A stretch of DNA of 64,000 nucleotides from assembly GCA_921293015.1 (NCBI GenBank), contig OV121085.1:14843731-14907730 (forward strand), in the 5' to 3' direction. Below, one piece after another: positions 1 to 10,860 of the stretch (the stretch's first letter is position 1; each line of letters starts with the position of its first letter). The notes beneath the pieces were generated by a model. That model had not been told where the DNA came from. It worked only from the letters and a program-made list of their open reading frames with translations, and made no database searches. Source of the DNA: Phorcus lineatus. Its lineage: Eukaryota; Mollusca; Gastropoda; Trochida; Trochidae. Both the position numbers and the translations under genes were made by a program.

Positions 1-382
1 GTTAAATCAAAACATTTTTAAAAAATGAGATTTTGCTGTTTTCGAAGGTTCTCAACGATTGCTGTTCTTAAAATAATAATCTTGGTAATTAGTGATTTGT
101 TTGTTGGTTTTGATATCTTTAAACATGGTATAACCTTAAACAAGCACTTTATTATGAATAAGCTCCCTATTGGTCTATTATCAATAAGGTTTACGAGAGA
201 TATAGGAAAAGGGGATGTAGCAAAACTTTTATCCAGGTGTATAGTTACAACTGGTTGTAATTATAAAGGACCCCTGGACGTAAATTATCACAGATAGTTT
301 TAACTAGATCGCTTTAATGTTACAATTTTGATGTTCGTTTACAACGATGAGTAAACTATGACACGAAACTGGTGTTACAGAG

Positions 383-507
383 ACTGTGTACACGAGTTAC
401 TGGGCCATGTCCCTATGTTCGCCGACCCGGTGTTTGCAGAGTTCAGCCAGGAGATAGGACTGGCGTCTCTTGGTGTCTCAGAGGAGGACATTGAAAAACT
501 GGCAACT
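383..507 (+). CDS. Aromatic amino acid hydroxylase, iron-binding exon (partial gene)
   Basis: One exon of the tetrahydrobiopterin-dependent aromatic amino acid hydroxylase family (phenylalanine, tyrosine or tryptophan hydroxylase), which adds a hydroxyl to the ring of an aromatic amino acid using non-haem iron. The translation contains [20 protein letters not shown] followed by [19 protein letters not shown]. The two histidines of HELLGH are known iron ligands of the family. The exon follows an AG at 381-382, giving the GAC codon of the conserved EPD motif if the upstream exon ends in G; an AG at 379-380 is the alternative. It ends at a clean GTAAGT donor (508) exactly where the family has an intron, after KLAT. 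Earlier exons lie outside the window. The SEE residues lean slightly towards tryptophan hydroxylase, but one exon cannot fix the subtype. Family membership is very secure. Confidence 0.92.
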
Positions 508-1384
508 GTAAGTTTATGTTCTAGAAAGAGGTGTCAAAGTCGTTTCCAGAGAAAGATAACAATGCTTTGTTTAGAAATTGGCATGGAAAAAAATTGAAAT
601 AAAAGTATAAGGACAACACTACAAATACAATGTTTTATTGAGATAATGCATTAATATGCTGAACTTCCTAACACAACTGTCGCTGCTACTAACGCTGCTT
701 CTTATATTATTACAAAAATAAGAATATTTATCGGTGTGAGGAGTAATTTTCCGAGCCACATGTCACCGGGACAGTCTTTTCTAGATGGATGATTGAGATC
801 TTAAAAAACAATCTAACGGGGTACATTATTTTAGTGAGATTGAATGTTCTATTATATTTTGCTAAAATTCCATCTGTTAGTATCATGCCAAATTATCATT
901 GCTGTGTATTATCGTGAGTCTTTTCTGGAACGAGTCTAATACATTTTGCAGAAGTTAACTCAGAATGGACAATGTTCCCGATTACTTTGTTACATAACAT
1001 ATTATAGGTCAGACTATTCATCATTGATTTAGACAAACTCAAAAAAATAATTCCCAAAAAATTGGGGTTCGGTCGTCAAATTTCTGGTTTAAACATGTCA
1101 AATTAATATAAATTCTCACAACTAAGGTATGCCCGACCCAAAGTACTTTTAAAGGAAAGTGCTATTATTTATGTGGAAGATTAGAGTCATTTTTACCATA
1201 CAGATCTCCTATAGAATTTTGTTAACCTTATCAAGAATTGAAATTGAATAGCTTTATTTAACTAAAAAAGTTTTATTTAACTAAGAAAGTCAATGATGTA
1301 AGTCAATGTTGCTATTTGAGATTATCAAGCTAAATCAAACCATGTTTCAACGGGAAATATCCTCAAACATTTTGTTTTTGACAG
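508..1384 (+). other. Intron-like gap between hydroxylase exons; expected middle exons not found
   Basis: Family members have roughly 75-80 residues between the KLAT boundary and the R-N-F boundary. These hold the FTVEFG motif with the glutamate iron ligand and the YxxESFxDAKEK segment. Reading all frames of this interval I find neither. It is AT-rich, has a good donor at 508 and a good acceptor ending at 1384, and otherwise looks non-coding. Confidence 0.7.
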
Positions 1385-1547
1385 AAACTTTGCGCGAAAA
1401 CTCCAACGGCCGTATATAATGAGCTACGATCCCATCAGCCAGAGCGTAAGACCAGTGAACTCATTAGAGAAATTACACGATGTTTTCACAAGGTTGAAGA
1501 AAGAGACGAAAAATCTTGAATACCTTATTCAAAGTCTGCCCAAATGA
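1385..1547 (+). CDS. Aromatic amino acid hydroxylase, last exon with tetramerisation tail
   Basis: Follows a TTTTTGACAG acceptor. Reading with an AG|A split arginine codon gives R-N-FARKLQRPYIMSYDPISQ and a 52-codon run from the phenylalanine to TGA at 1545-1547. RPxxxxYDP matches the end of the catalytic domain (RPFSVRYDPYTQ in phenylalanine hydroxylase). The rest, rich in Leu, Lys and Glu, matches the short C-terminal helix that tetramerises these enzymes. The incoming phase fits the family intron placed just before this segment. In vertebrate genes this region can be split again; here it is one exon. No canonical AATAAA lies close behind the stop. The mismatch with the preceding exon is discussed under findings. 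Confidence 0.82.
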
Positions 1548-4439
1548 AATACCATGGACAAGATTCTTCAGAAATTTTCTGTGCTATGATTGTTCTGTGT
1601 GTTACTTTTGTGACAAGTTAAAATGATGTAACACTTATGACGTAAACCAACTGGAGTTAAAGGGGCAGTGGCACGTTTTTCAAAAGATTTATTTCCTTAA
1701 AGAGCCACTATGTGAGTTGTTGGAGTCACATATGCCAAACTTTATCAATGGTGTGATTTGATCGCGAAGTATCGACTTTTATCAAAAAGACACATTTCAA
1801 TGCTTGTTGTTTTCTTATAGTGACAATATGAAGGTAGATCGTCGCAATTATGACCGAGACCAGGACAGTGGCGCGGGTCAAATAGTCAAACGTTAATTTG
1901 GTGCTTATCTAAAACAGCCAGGGGGGCAGTTAGGAGTTGATAGTGTTTGTTAGGTTATATAACTAGTGTCCATGTATATTGGACGTGATATATACACCTC
2001 TGTGCATTTATAAGGCTGGTTATAGATGTTCATGGAAAACCAGTATGTGTCATATATATGTCTTTTGGACGTGAAAAGTAAAGATGACTTGATTTTATAT
2101 CACCACATATGACATTAAGGTTCGTATCAAAGGTAAATAATATGTTATGAAAATCACGGAGTGGTTCTTTAATAAGCATTAGTTTATGCCAAATGTATCA
2201 AATTCATAGGGTCAAAACATCTTATTCCTTATTCAGATCATCCGGAGTCATAGAAGTGTGAAAATAATACAATATATCAAGCAATAACAGTTTTTATGGA
2301 CACCTTTTTATTTTTAGTAGGGAAATGGATTCACATGGCTAAACAGATTATGGACCGTCCGTTTTAGAAATACTTCTTTGGATTGAAATATTAACTTGCA
2401 ATTGGAAACATTTATTTTCTTTTCGTGTGATCAGATTATTTTTCAAAATAAAATTGTTCCATTGATCTATTAAGACTAAAAAACCTATCCATCCATACTT
2501 AATTTCAAACATATAATTCCTCGGGTTGATATATATGTAGACGATAACATCGGAACATGCCGTCCCTGTAAGAAAAGATTGCTTTTTAATTCTTTGCAGG
2601 GAACAAAACATGATTTTACGTACGCTTCAGCGATTATCTGTAAATTGCCTTTCTCGGTTAGATAAGCCGTTTATGTTAATACTGATATAATAGTGTAAAT
2701 CGTTTTTTCATCGGAATCGTGTGATTATGTTTTATCGTATAATATTTTATGTATTGCATCAAACATTGACGATTTTATCCAGGAGAAGGAGAATAAAAGT
2801 TTGAAAAGAGGGAATATTGTCTTCGTTGTTAACTGTTAATATCGAAGCAATCATTCTATAACGAAAGTTTTATCAAGTTATTGAAATACTTATTAAACGC
2901 AAACGACCTCTGTTACAGAGATAATACTATCATTCTTCAGTGATTCATATCTAATCTATTTTGTATATATTTTTTGTTTTGTCAGAGATCTGTCAGAAGC
3001 CTTAGAAATGCTTGCATTAAAACAGAGGCAAGCGAAGGTCTTATAACTCTATTGTTTCTATTATAACTCTGTATAAAGTTTCAGTTGTGTAATTGTCTTA
3101 AGCATTATCGCCAGTAAATAGAATGATTTTAGTGATTAGTTCTAAGATAGGAGCCGTAATACATATAGAACACATGGAAAACCACAATGTCGGTCCCCGG
3201 TGTCACCCCTGATGAACTGATTGTTTCAATATTTACCGCTAGATTTATTTCAAATATTTATCTTAAACCTCTATCTTGCGATGCCTTTCGTGAAATAGTT
3301 TCGATATGGAAGGGCCGCAACTCTGTCTGGCTTACCTTTCTGAACAACCAGCAAATGACGGCACGCATCTACTTGCAAAATCCCCAAAAAGAACCGAGGT
3401 ACGATATTTTTGAATGTGTAGCTTTGACTCAGTCGACATTCCTTGGAAGATATGTGATCAAAGTGGTTCTTCAAATAGATTTTATTCATTTTTTTCAATT
3501 ATCGATACATGTCTGATTCCCCACAAAAGGCCTATTGGTGCTCAATGCAGAAATTTAGGAGAAAAAAGAAAGCTTTATAAAACAGCTAGTACGACTCTTT
3601 TCATTACGACAGTAAAGGAAACGATTGATGAATCTCGTACAATGTGACCTACCGATCGAGAATAATTCATACATTTACATTAACGTGAGTGTAATAAAAC
3701 ACTTTAACAAACTTTTTCTTGTCGTTAAACATGAAAAACCCTTCGGCAAATAAAATTAGCTATGTCGGTCAATAAGGAGAATATACGATTTCAAATAAGA
3801 GACATTGAGTTTCGCAGTGATACGCGTACAGCATGTCTCTCATTACAAACGTTTTATCTCTTTTATACAATTTGCGCAACCTAATTGGAATTTTTAGACT
3901 CGCGGGTTACTTTTTATTGCGCTAATATCTTCTGCGAATTCTTAACCTGATTGACTTTATTGATCTGATAATTAGACGGTTTGATGGACTTAGGAAATGA
4001 CATGGATATGACGCGCGAAACACTGGTTGAGTCTAAGCATAAGTCTTTTAAACACGTATCTTCTATCACTAAACTTGTTGATTTTGGTGAAAGGGTTTCT
4101 TGGAACCACGGCCTCAAAATCAATTTATATCTTCATACCGAGAACCTCATGCTTGTCAAGGCACATATTTACACCATATATTCTACAGAAAGAAAACAAG
4201 CTGATAAAAAAAACTTACGCATTGAAACACCTGCTTTTTCAATGACAGTAGCGATATGATTTAGTAATATTCGATTTCTATATCCAGTCTGTAATAAATT
4301 GTTTGTCAAAGGTGGAGTCAAAATAAGAAAAAAACAACAAACACTAACCCAGTTTTCACTTGTAAGACATTCTTAGAAGAAACCTTTGAAATAGAGTAAA
4401 TTGTTTTAATTGTCAAAAATTGTTGAGTGTATATACAAG
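1548..4439. other. AT-rich 3' flank, no supported gene
   Basis: Contains the first part of the 3' UTR or flank of the hydroxylase and then AT-rich sequence. The only structure I can support is the repeat at 1697-1985, described separately. A 109-codon open frame at 3187-3516 resembles no family I know and was not called. Confidence 0.5.
1697..1985 (+). repeat. Diverged repeat, first copy (second at 4738)
   Basis: Aligns with 4738-5005 over nearly its full length. Shared landmarks are GTTGTTGGAGT, a TATCAA-rich middle, a TGCTT block, and the later TTAATTTGG/GTAATTTAACG and GTTAGGTTATATAACTA/GTAGGTCATCTAATTAA blocks. Divergence is high, so the duplication is old. Class unknown. Confidence 0.6.
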
Positions 4440-4737
4440 GTTTTCTTAAGAGGGACATATGTTGATACTAACTGACTTACTCTTATTACTAAAGATGCAA
4501 AAACAAGAAAAAACTCGGGACTTGGTTTACGCCAATGAACACAAATAATTAGGACCAGACGTCTCCTCAAGAACAGAGCAACAGTTTGAATCTGTCTCCG
4601 AGACCGATGGGTCGATTCCATTAATGTATTTGTCGGAAGTGCTCTAAGCATACCTTGAAAACCGTCGCATGGTTATAGGCGTTGCAAAACATTGAAAAAA
4701 CTGCAATTCTTTCTTCCAGGTAAAAGCCAATTTATAT

Positions 4738-5005
4738 TAAAGGGCCCCATAGTAAGTTGTTGGAGTAAAGTATGTCCAAATTCATAAATGGTATATCTTA
4801 TCAAGAAGTAGTGGCTGTTGCTGAAAATCGGCATCTTAATGCTTATCATTTCATTGTAAGAACAATATAGGGGTAAAAGTCGTTCGTGATCGAAAACAAA
4901 GTTGCGAGCGCAACTAACACAAACGTAATTTAACGAAACTTATTTAGAAAGACAAACATACGTTGACAGTGTCAGGTAGGTCATCTAATTAATATACATG
5001 CTAAT
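4738..5005 (+). repeat. Diverged repeat, second copy (first at 1697)
   Basis: Partner of 1697-1985 in the same orientation. It lies inside the first copy of the composite unit, between the 4440-4660 and 5405-5770 modules. Confidence 0.6.
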
Positions 5006-5974
5006 CTGATACAGAATGAAGACCTTTTAACATTTTTAGGGCCGTTTTTCGATTGTCAATGAAACCCCGAAAATATCATCATTTTGGCATTTCAGTAATA
5101 TAGATATAAGTTGAGGAAGGCGATTGTAACTAAACTCAAGTCATTAGGTATTTTGGCTTTTACTAAATCCACATGAAAAATCATAAAACAAAGTCTGTGT
5201 CACTTAAACTTACTCAAACGAATAGCATTTGGTTAAATCTAGCATATTCCATTGTTCAATTATTCAATGCTTACTTTAAAATGCATTAATTTTTATGGCA
5301 TTTTCCTTTAAAATAATAGATTTTGCCTATTTCACTAATATTCCTATATAACTTGGGCTCATTTATTTTTTTAATGTATTTAAATTATTAACATTTTTTT
5401 AAGCGTAATAGAATGACAAACTGAAAATATGATAGCAATCTTGAAAGATTTAACTTTCAGTTAACACAAGAGATTTACTGTTATTGTTCCAATTATAATT
5501 GACAGAACATGAAGATTCCGTTTGAGAAGACACAGTTTACATTCTGTAGCAGGAAATTTCAAACTATGCTTTAAGCAAACGATACGTATTGATAAACGTT
5601 TACACAAAATGATTAGAAATTCGAATTTGTCATCGTACTTGTGACAGATTCTATTAATCAAAGTAACACAAGACGATATAAGCAATTAGATAGCAACCGG
5701 TGATGGCCTTCAATAAATATTGTAACGTGCGCCTTTCGTATACTGGCAACTGAAACGCAGAAAAACCAAAACCCATTTATGTATTAAACATAAAGTTAAT
5801 TGAAACTTTGAACGAAATATACCAGGAGAAAAAAGTAACTGTACAACGATTTATGATGTTATTATAAAAAGCAAATGGTTTCATATATGAATCTCTGGTT
5901 TATTAACCATAGTCAGCGTCAAATTGTTCACGCAGTAACAAGAAATTCCCAGCAACAATCAACATCAGCATGGG

Positions 5975-6720
5975 CTATATCAGGTTAGTGAAAAAGGTTT
6001 GTGGAATCTCATTCCAAGCCAAGGTTTCCTTGAGGTCGATCAAGTTCAAAGGCTGACAATGAGGTCTTCTCAGTCTTCTTTTCATCTCATCCCAAACTTG
6101 CTCAATAGGGTTAAATCTGGAGAATCGGACGATTATGATCAAGTTCTGATTTTCTACTGCGCAAAAATGCGGCCTTGCATTGTCATGCTGGGTTTCCATA
6201 TTCTGGTATGATGGTAACACAAGAAACAGTAACATTTGATGTATGCCCATTTCCATTACTGTCCTATGGTTAGCGGAGATGACTCCCGGAGGCAATTGTG
6301 TTGCAGAACGCTCGCGTCAGCTTAACGTTCACCAGTCGAGCCGAGCGTGACATCAGCATTCGCTGGAAAGCGCTCGTTAAACTCTTAATCTAAGTAAGTA
6401 AGTAAGTTCACCAGTGAATCAGTAAGCATGTGCACGAGTGTCACTACTGCCAAGATAAAACGACTCTTGGAACAAAACATTGTCACAGTTTCTCCTTCTG
6501 TGTACCTTTCTACACCACAACAAACGTGCAACTCCGTTACGTTGCAACAGAATTGGACGGATTACTGGACGTCGTGGTCTGTTGTTCGAATCTCACAAAC
6601 AAATTTTTACAGGTCTTGCACTAATAGGCCATAAGCCTTGAATGGTGCGGGCAGTAAGTCCTGCATGATCCTTAAATGGTTGCCCTATTGGCGTGATGTA
6701 ACGTGACGTGTTCGTACATA
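5975..6720 (-). pseudogene. Tc1/mariner-like transposase fossil
   Basis: On the minus strand the C-terminal part reads GVISANHRT, then QHDNARPH (second catalytic Asp) and FNPIEQVWDEMKRRLRR (the NPIE Glu region), ending in IPQTFFTNLI, the normal order of a Tc1 DDE domain. Further upstream (6428-6600) another frame reads NVLFQESF, matching the usual NVLFSDESRF (first catalytic Asp region), preceded by an Arg-rich R-R-P-V-I-R-P-I-L segment. The parts lie in different frames, and about ten residues are missing between the DNARPH Asp and the NPIE Glu. The protein is therefore dead. No clear terminal inverted repeats were found. A short (TAAG)n run sits at about 6393-6407. Confidence 0.85.
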
Positions 6721-8324
6721 ATAATTATTGTGAACACCGAAACGTTTAGGTAAGGTATTCTGTGACATCCCAATCTCCAACGTGCTAACGACACTAAACT
6801 ATCATTTTGAGAAAGCCGTGGCATCGTGTCGTTGAATAAGATGCAATAACCAATGTGATTTCTTTTCTAAGCGCTCGACGATTTTGAAACGTCCAAAGAT
6901 AAATGTTATGCCTTTTGTCAGACCTCTTGTCGGTTTTAACGAGCATGGACGTTTCTTAACATGTTAGCTGTTTTTAACGTGAAAAGTCCGTTGTATGTCA
7001 AACACATCTTTTCATCTAGTATATATTTCGTTTTATTGATACACTTTAAGTTGATTCTCAGATTTCAACCATCTATATTCATCCGACCTTGTGTGATTAG
7101 ATTTTACGTTCTTTAATACTGTGCCCCTTTTCATCACGCAATCGCCAACACAAACTAATGTATTTAATTCATTTTTTGCAATATTTCACGTGACAGACTT
7201 ATATAAAGTTATTCAAAAGGGAGATTTTGAAGTAATGTAATGTTGAAAACCATTATCATTATCCATGTGTAATCGAGTGACAAATTGAAAATATGATAGG
7301 GATCTTGAAAGAATAAACTTTTAGTTAACACAAGAGATTTACTGTCATTATAGCCATAATATTTTACAGAAAATCATGTTCCGTTTTTACTGGTTACAAT
7401 GTAGAGGATGACAATCCAAACAATCCATTAAGCATAACGATAGGTTTTCAGACAGCTGTAACACTGAAACATATTTCAAGACAACCTCGTTATTCCTAAT
7501 ATCCAATGGAATTTTTATATTTTATATATGTCATGATTCTTTGAATTTTAATTTGAAAATATTAAGTACGATGAATACACTTCTCACTTCTCAGGTTTCA
7601 ACAATTTATTTTTAAATACCTATCTTTGATCATCAGCCCTTTCTCATCATCCAATCGCCAACTCAATTTACAAGTATTTGACCTTTTTTTCAATCCTTCA
7701 TATGGCAGATGTATATAAAGTTACTGGAAATGAGGATCATTTCATTTTAAAAACTGGTCATGTAATATATACCAAATATGGAGTTCTTCTTTAAAGCAAA
7801 CAAAGTTTACTAGAGGAAAAGTAATGATTTATTCAAATTAACATTTTGAATTGTCACCTGTCCATCTGTTTATCCACAAGATACTTTTGACATTTCATTT
7901 GATAGGCCTTGAGATGAATCAGTACTGATAACGTTATGATGTTTGACAATGTGAACTTCACCTATGGAACATTTAAAAAAAAAATATTCCTTAACCATAA
8001 CTTTTTCTGGTCTGTGATAATTGTGTGATAACTTATATATAGTCATTCTGTGATGATAAGTTGTGATTTCATAGTTTTAAACCTTGTCACCTTAAGCTAT
8101 GCCAAAGGAAGCTTTTCTTTACATCAATATCTCAGATTTTTCTAATTTCTTATGGACAATTATATGTCTGTTAAAATACTAGAAAGATATGAAGTACGTC
8201 AACACTTCAAAAATCTAAATGTCAGCCATTCCATTCCTATCTTCCTTCATGTTTAAAACTGTTTGAAAAAGTAATAAATTTCGAAATATCGAATTCAAAA
8301 CCATTCTGTACAACATGCATACTT

Positions 8325-9206
8325 TCCGTTTATAACCTCTGTCTGGTACTTGAGATTTGTTTTAAATAAGTTAAGGATTGTTTAGATAAGTTTTCTACTT
8401 AAGTCTTCAGAGCCGTAAAGGTTAATGTCTTCACACTTGAACACATTTACTTCGTTTTAAAAATCTTAATCATAAAATAAATAGCTAAAGATCAAAGTCT
8501 CCATAAAGTATTTGTTAACATTAAGTCCTCGAAAAATGATTACATTTGATGGTTTTAAATCAATAAAAGAGACTGCAAGCTGATTTAGATATGGTAAAAT
8601 ATTATTTTTAAAGTTAAAGTTGATAGTTGGGTAACCGTTAGGAAATTAAGCATCTCTATCGACCAATTCACTATCACTGTCAAAAGAATGTATAACTCGA
8701 TGGCGCCAGGGAACACGAAACGGGGAACACGCAGACAAATGTGTTCTGTATGATCATTTGGTCTCTAGGAAAGCACCTATTTTACTCTGAAAATATCTTA
8801 CAAATAATATTTTCTCTATATCCCACCTTTTCTGGATATGTAATTAAAACTACACACGATTTTCCTAAACTTTTGTGTTTACTCTAATTAATTGTCTCTG
8901 AACTCTGAAGTTTATCAGGTCTTATTGCCTAAATCACAACAACCATATGTCCGGGTCTTGAATATCTGTGTCTCCTCTGTCAAGATCGTTACTCACTAAG
9001 ATAACCTTAGTGCAATAGAAAAAAAAATGAAACATAAGCTTTGAATGCATCATTTCAACTTTTCACTGATGTGATAATTTATATTATGTTATATCTAAAC
9101 TTACCAAGGTTTAAACCATGAAAACACAACACGTTTATTGTACTACAAGAAAAAATGACAACATAACAAATAATACTAAAAATGTTACACTCATAGTGAT
9201 GAAAAA
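8325..9206. other. AT-rich stretch, nothing recognised
   Basis: I see no coding signal or repeat landmark here, apart from loose likeness to the surrounding composite repeat. Confidence 0.4.
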
Positions 9207-9224
9207 ATATATATATATATATAT
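9207..9224. repeat. (AT)n microsatellite
   Basis: An uninterrupted AT dinucleotide run following an A-rich stretch, just upstream of the hammerhead motif. Confidence 0.9.
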
Positions 9225-9261
9225 TAAATATAACATACTTCACATAGTCGTTTGAAGAATC

Positions 9262-9315
9262 ATTTTAATCCGATACTAGTATTTCGTCAATAGTATTGAC
9301 TCATCAGGGATGAAA
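9262..9315 (-). ncRNA. Hammerhead ribozyme motif (Penelope/retrozyme type)
   Basis: Read on the minus strand from 9315: stem I arm TTTCATCC, core CTGATGA, stem II GTCAATA/TATTGAC (closing 9300-9286), core GAAA (9285-9282), a very short palindromic stem III TACTAGTA, then TC and the opposite stem I arm GGATTAAAA. Seven of eight stem I positions pair. All conserved core bases (CUGAUGA, GAAA, UH at the cleavage site) are present. The very short stem III is typical of the minimal type I hammerheads found in Penelope-like retroelements and retrozymes. A Penelope-like coding remnant lies on the same strand about 0.9 kb upstream in the direction of transcription. Confidence 0.8.
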
Positions 9316-9440
9316 CGATATGATCGAAGGATATATTGTAAATTATGCTAATCAGGTGACATCATGGTTCTTCCTTGTTGGTCTTCTGATTGACACAATC
9401 ACTCTCTTATGAGTTTACCGCTTGAGCAATATGTTAATGT
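9316..9440. repeat. Dispersed repeat, near-identical copy at 61320-61435
   Basis: From GGATATATTGTAAATTATGC through ATCATGGTTCTTCCTTGTTG to TATGAGTTTACC this matches 61320-61435 in the same orientation with few differences, unlike the old repeats around it. It abuts the hammerhead motif, so it may be part of the same retroelement terminus. The copy at 61 kb lacks a visible ribozyme. Confidence 0.75.
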
Positions 9441-10174
9441 GTATAATATATAGACAATTGTGTCCTTAGAAGTCCAAGAAGAAAAGTGTTAGAATATTAT
9501 AAAATATTTTGGATTATTAATGGATGTATTTTGGAGAAGGAAAGCTGTTTACTAAAAGAAAAATAATCATCAAAATGAACAAATCTGTATAACGTTTTGA
9601 CATTGTTATATGCTTTACAACACATTGTTTGGATTCAAAGGCTCAGGTTTTCCTGTTAAGGATTTAACTGATTTTTTTTAAGCAAATGTATTGTCTTCAC
9701 ATCACTTCTAATAGATTATAATTTCTTTCTAAAGTTACCAGCTCTCTTTCATCACAATTAATCTCCGGACTGCTCTTCTTGTTGTCACATTTAAGACAAA
9801 AATAATATAAGCTTGATAAATCTTTATAAAGATTCGTTTGCCATTTTATTATTATCCTTTCATGTTGCAAATAAATCTGCTGTCAGATGACGTTAAAGGT
9901 GCATACATGATTTTGAAGAGATACATCGAATGATTGAAGGCGTTGATCGAAGACACAGAAACAAAGCTATAAACCAGCTTTACAAATTAATACTTTATGT
10001 AAATGATTTAGATTAGGTGTATTCAGGTGTTCAGCCAGCTTATATTCAAAGGTTTCTTAAAAGAATAACAATGTCGATTTCCTCCTAATGTTTCAACTTT
10101 ATCCTCAGCGAGGTTAACATGACATTGATTATGACGTCACCTATCTGTGTGGTTCCAACAATGTGCTGATGACT

Positions 10175-10860
10175 TTAAACTAAATTTATGGGTGTTAAAA
10201 AACAACAGCACACGAAAATGTCACAAACGCAACTATTTATTGTGTAATTTTGTTCATAATTTTCTTCACATCCTTGGCATGTTATTGCATATATCACATT
10301 TCTTGTATAAACTGTAATTGCAAGTTTTCTCATGTTGAATTTTTCCTTTGTCAGTAATCTCTTAAGATTCTTACTCTGCCGTTTGCTTTTGATAACTTGA
10401 AAATCTTTAATCATTTCCCTCATTCTTTTATATGAATCAAGAATACGTTTGTTCTGATGTATGGATTTTTCGGGTTGCGCATGATACAAAGACAATGTCA
10501 TGGTAAGAGGATATCCCTATCCAATTCTACTGCCTTTGTTATCCCGTTTAATATAAATAGAAATGGATATCTGGCCTCGCAGGTTATATAATTAGGAGAC
10601 AATCATGTAAATGCTTGTTGCCTGATTGTATGGCAAAGTAGCATCATCGTTTCTCATGGTCATTCTCATCTATACTGAATTTAGAATTTTTTTTAGAATA
10701 TTCAAAATATCATTTAATGAATTCAGTTTTTCTTTGCGTTAGTGGCAATATACTTAGAAAATAATCGATAAATCTGTACCAATGTGTTTTAAAATAATTT
10801 GTAAAGTCTAATTCAAATTTGTTCTCGAGATTTGTTTCTAGAAAAAGATTTTCTGTGATA
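10175..10860 (-). mobile_element. Penelope-like retroelement remnant (RT tail and GIY-YIG region)
   Basis: The minus strand carries a stretch like the RT palm region with HWYRFID near 10760-10790. Downstream, at 10175-10501, is a linker with RQSKNLKRLLTKEKFN followed by NVIYAITCQGCEENY. The NVIYxIxCxxCxxxY pattern is the start of the GIY-YIG endonuclease domain that follows the RT in Penelope-like elements. The element is broken and fragmentary. The hammerhead at 9262-9315 fits the family, although a composite-repeat module (9450-9960) lies between, so the two may come from separate insertions. Confidence 0.65.

Noticed and set aside
882-935. A frame reading VYYRESFLERV that vaguely recalls the YFVSESFEDAKEK segment of the missing hydroxylase exon
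   Set aside because: Only a few residues agree, no acceptor or donor fits, and a stop follows at once; chance likeness is more probable.
3187-3516. A 109-codon open frame with a GTACGA donor-like site after PQKEPR
   Set aside because: No family match, a long frame also open on the other strand, and no matching partner exon; frames of this length are expected by chance in 64 kb.
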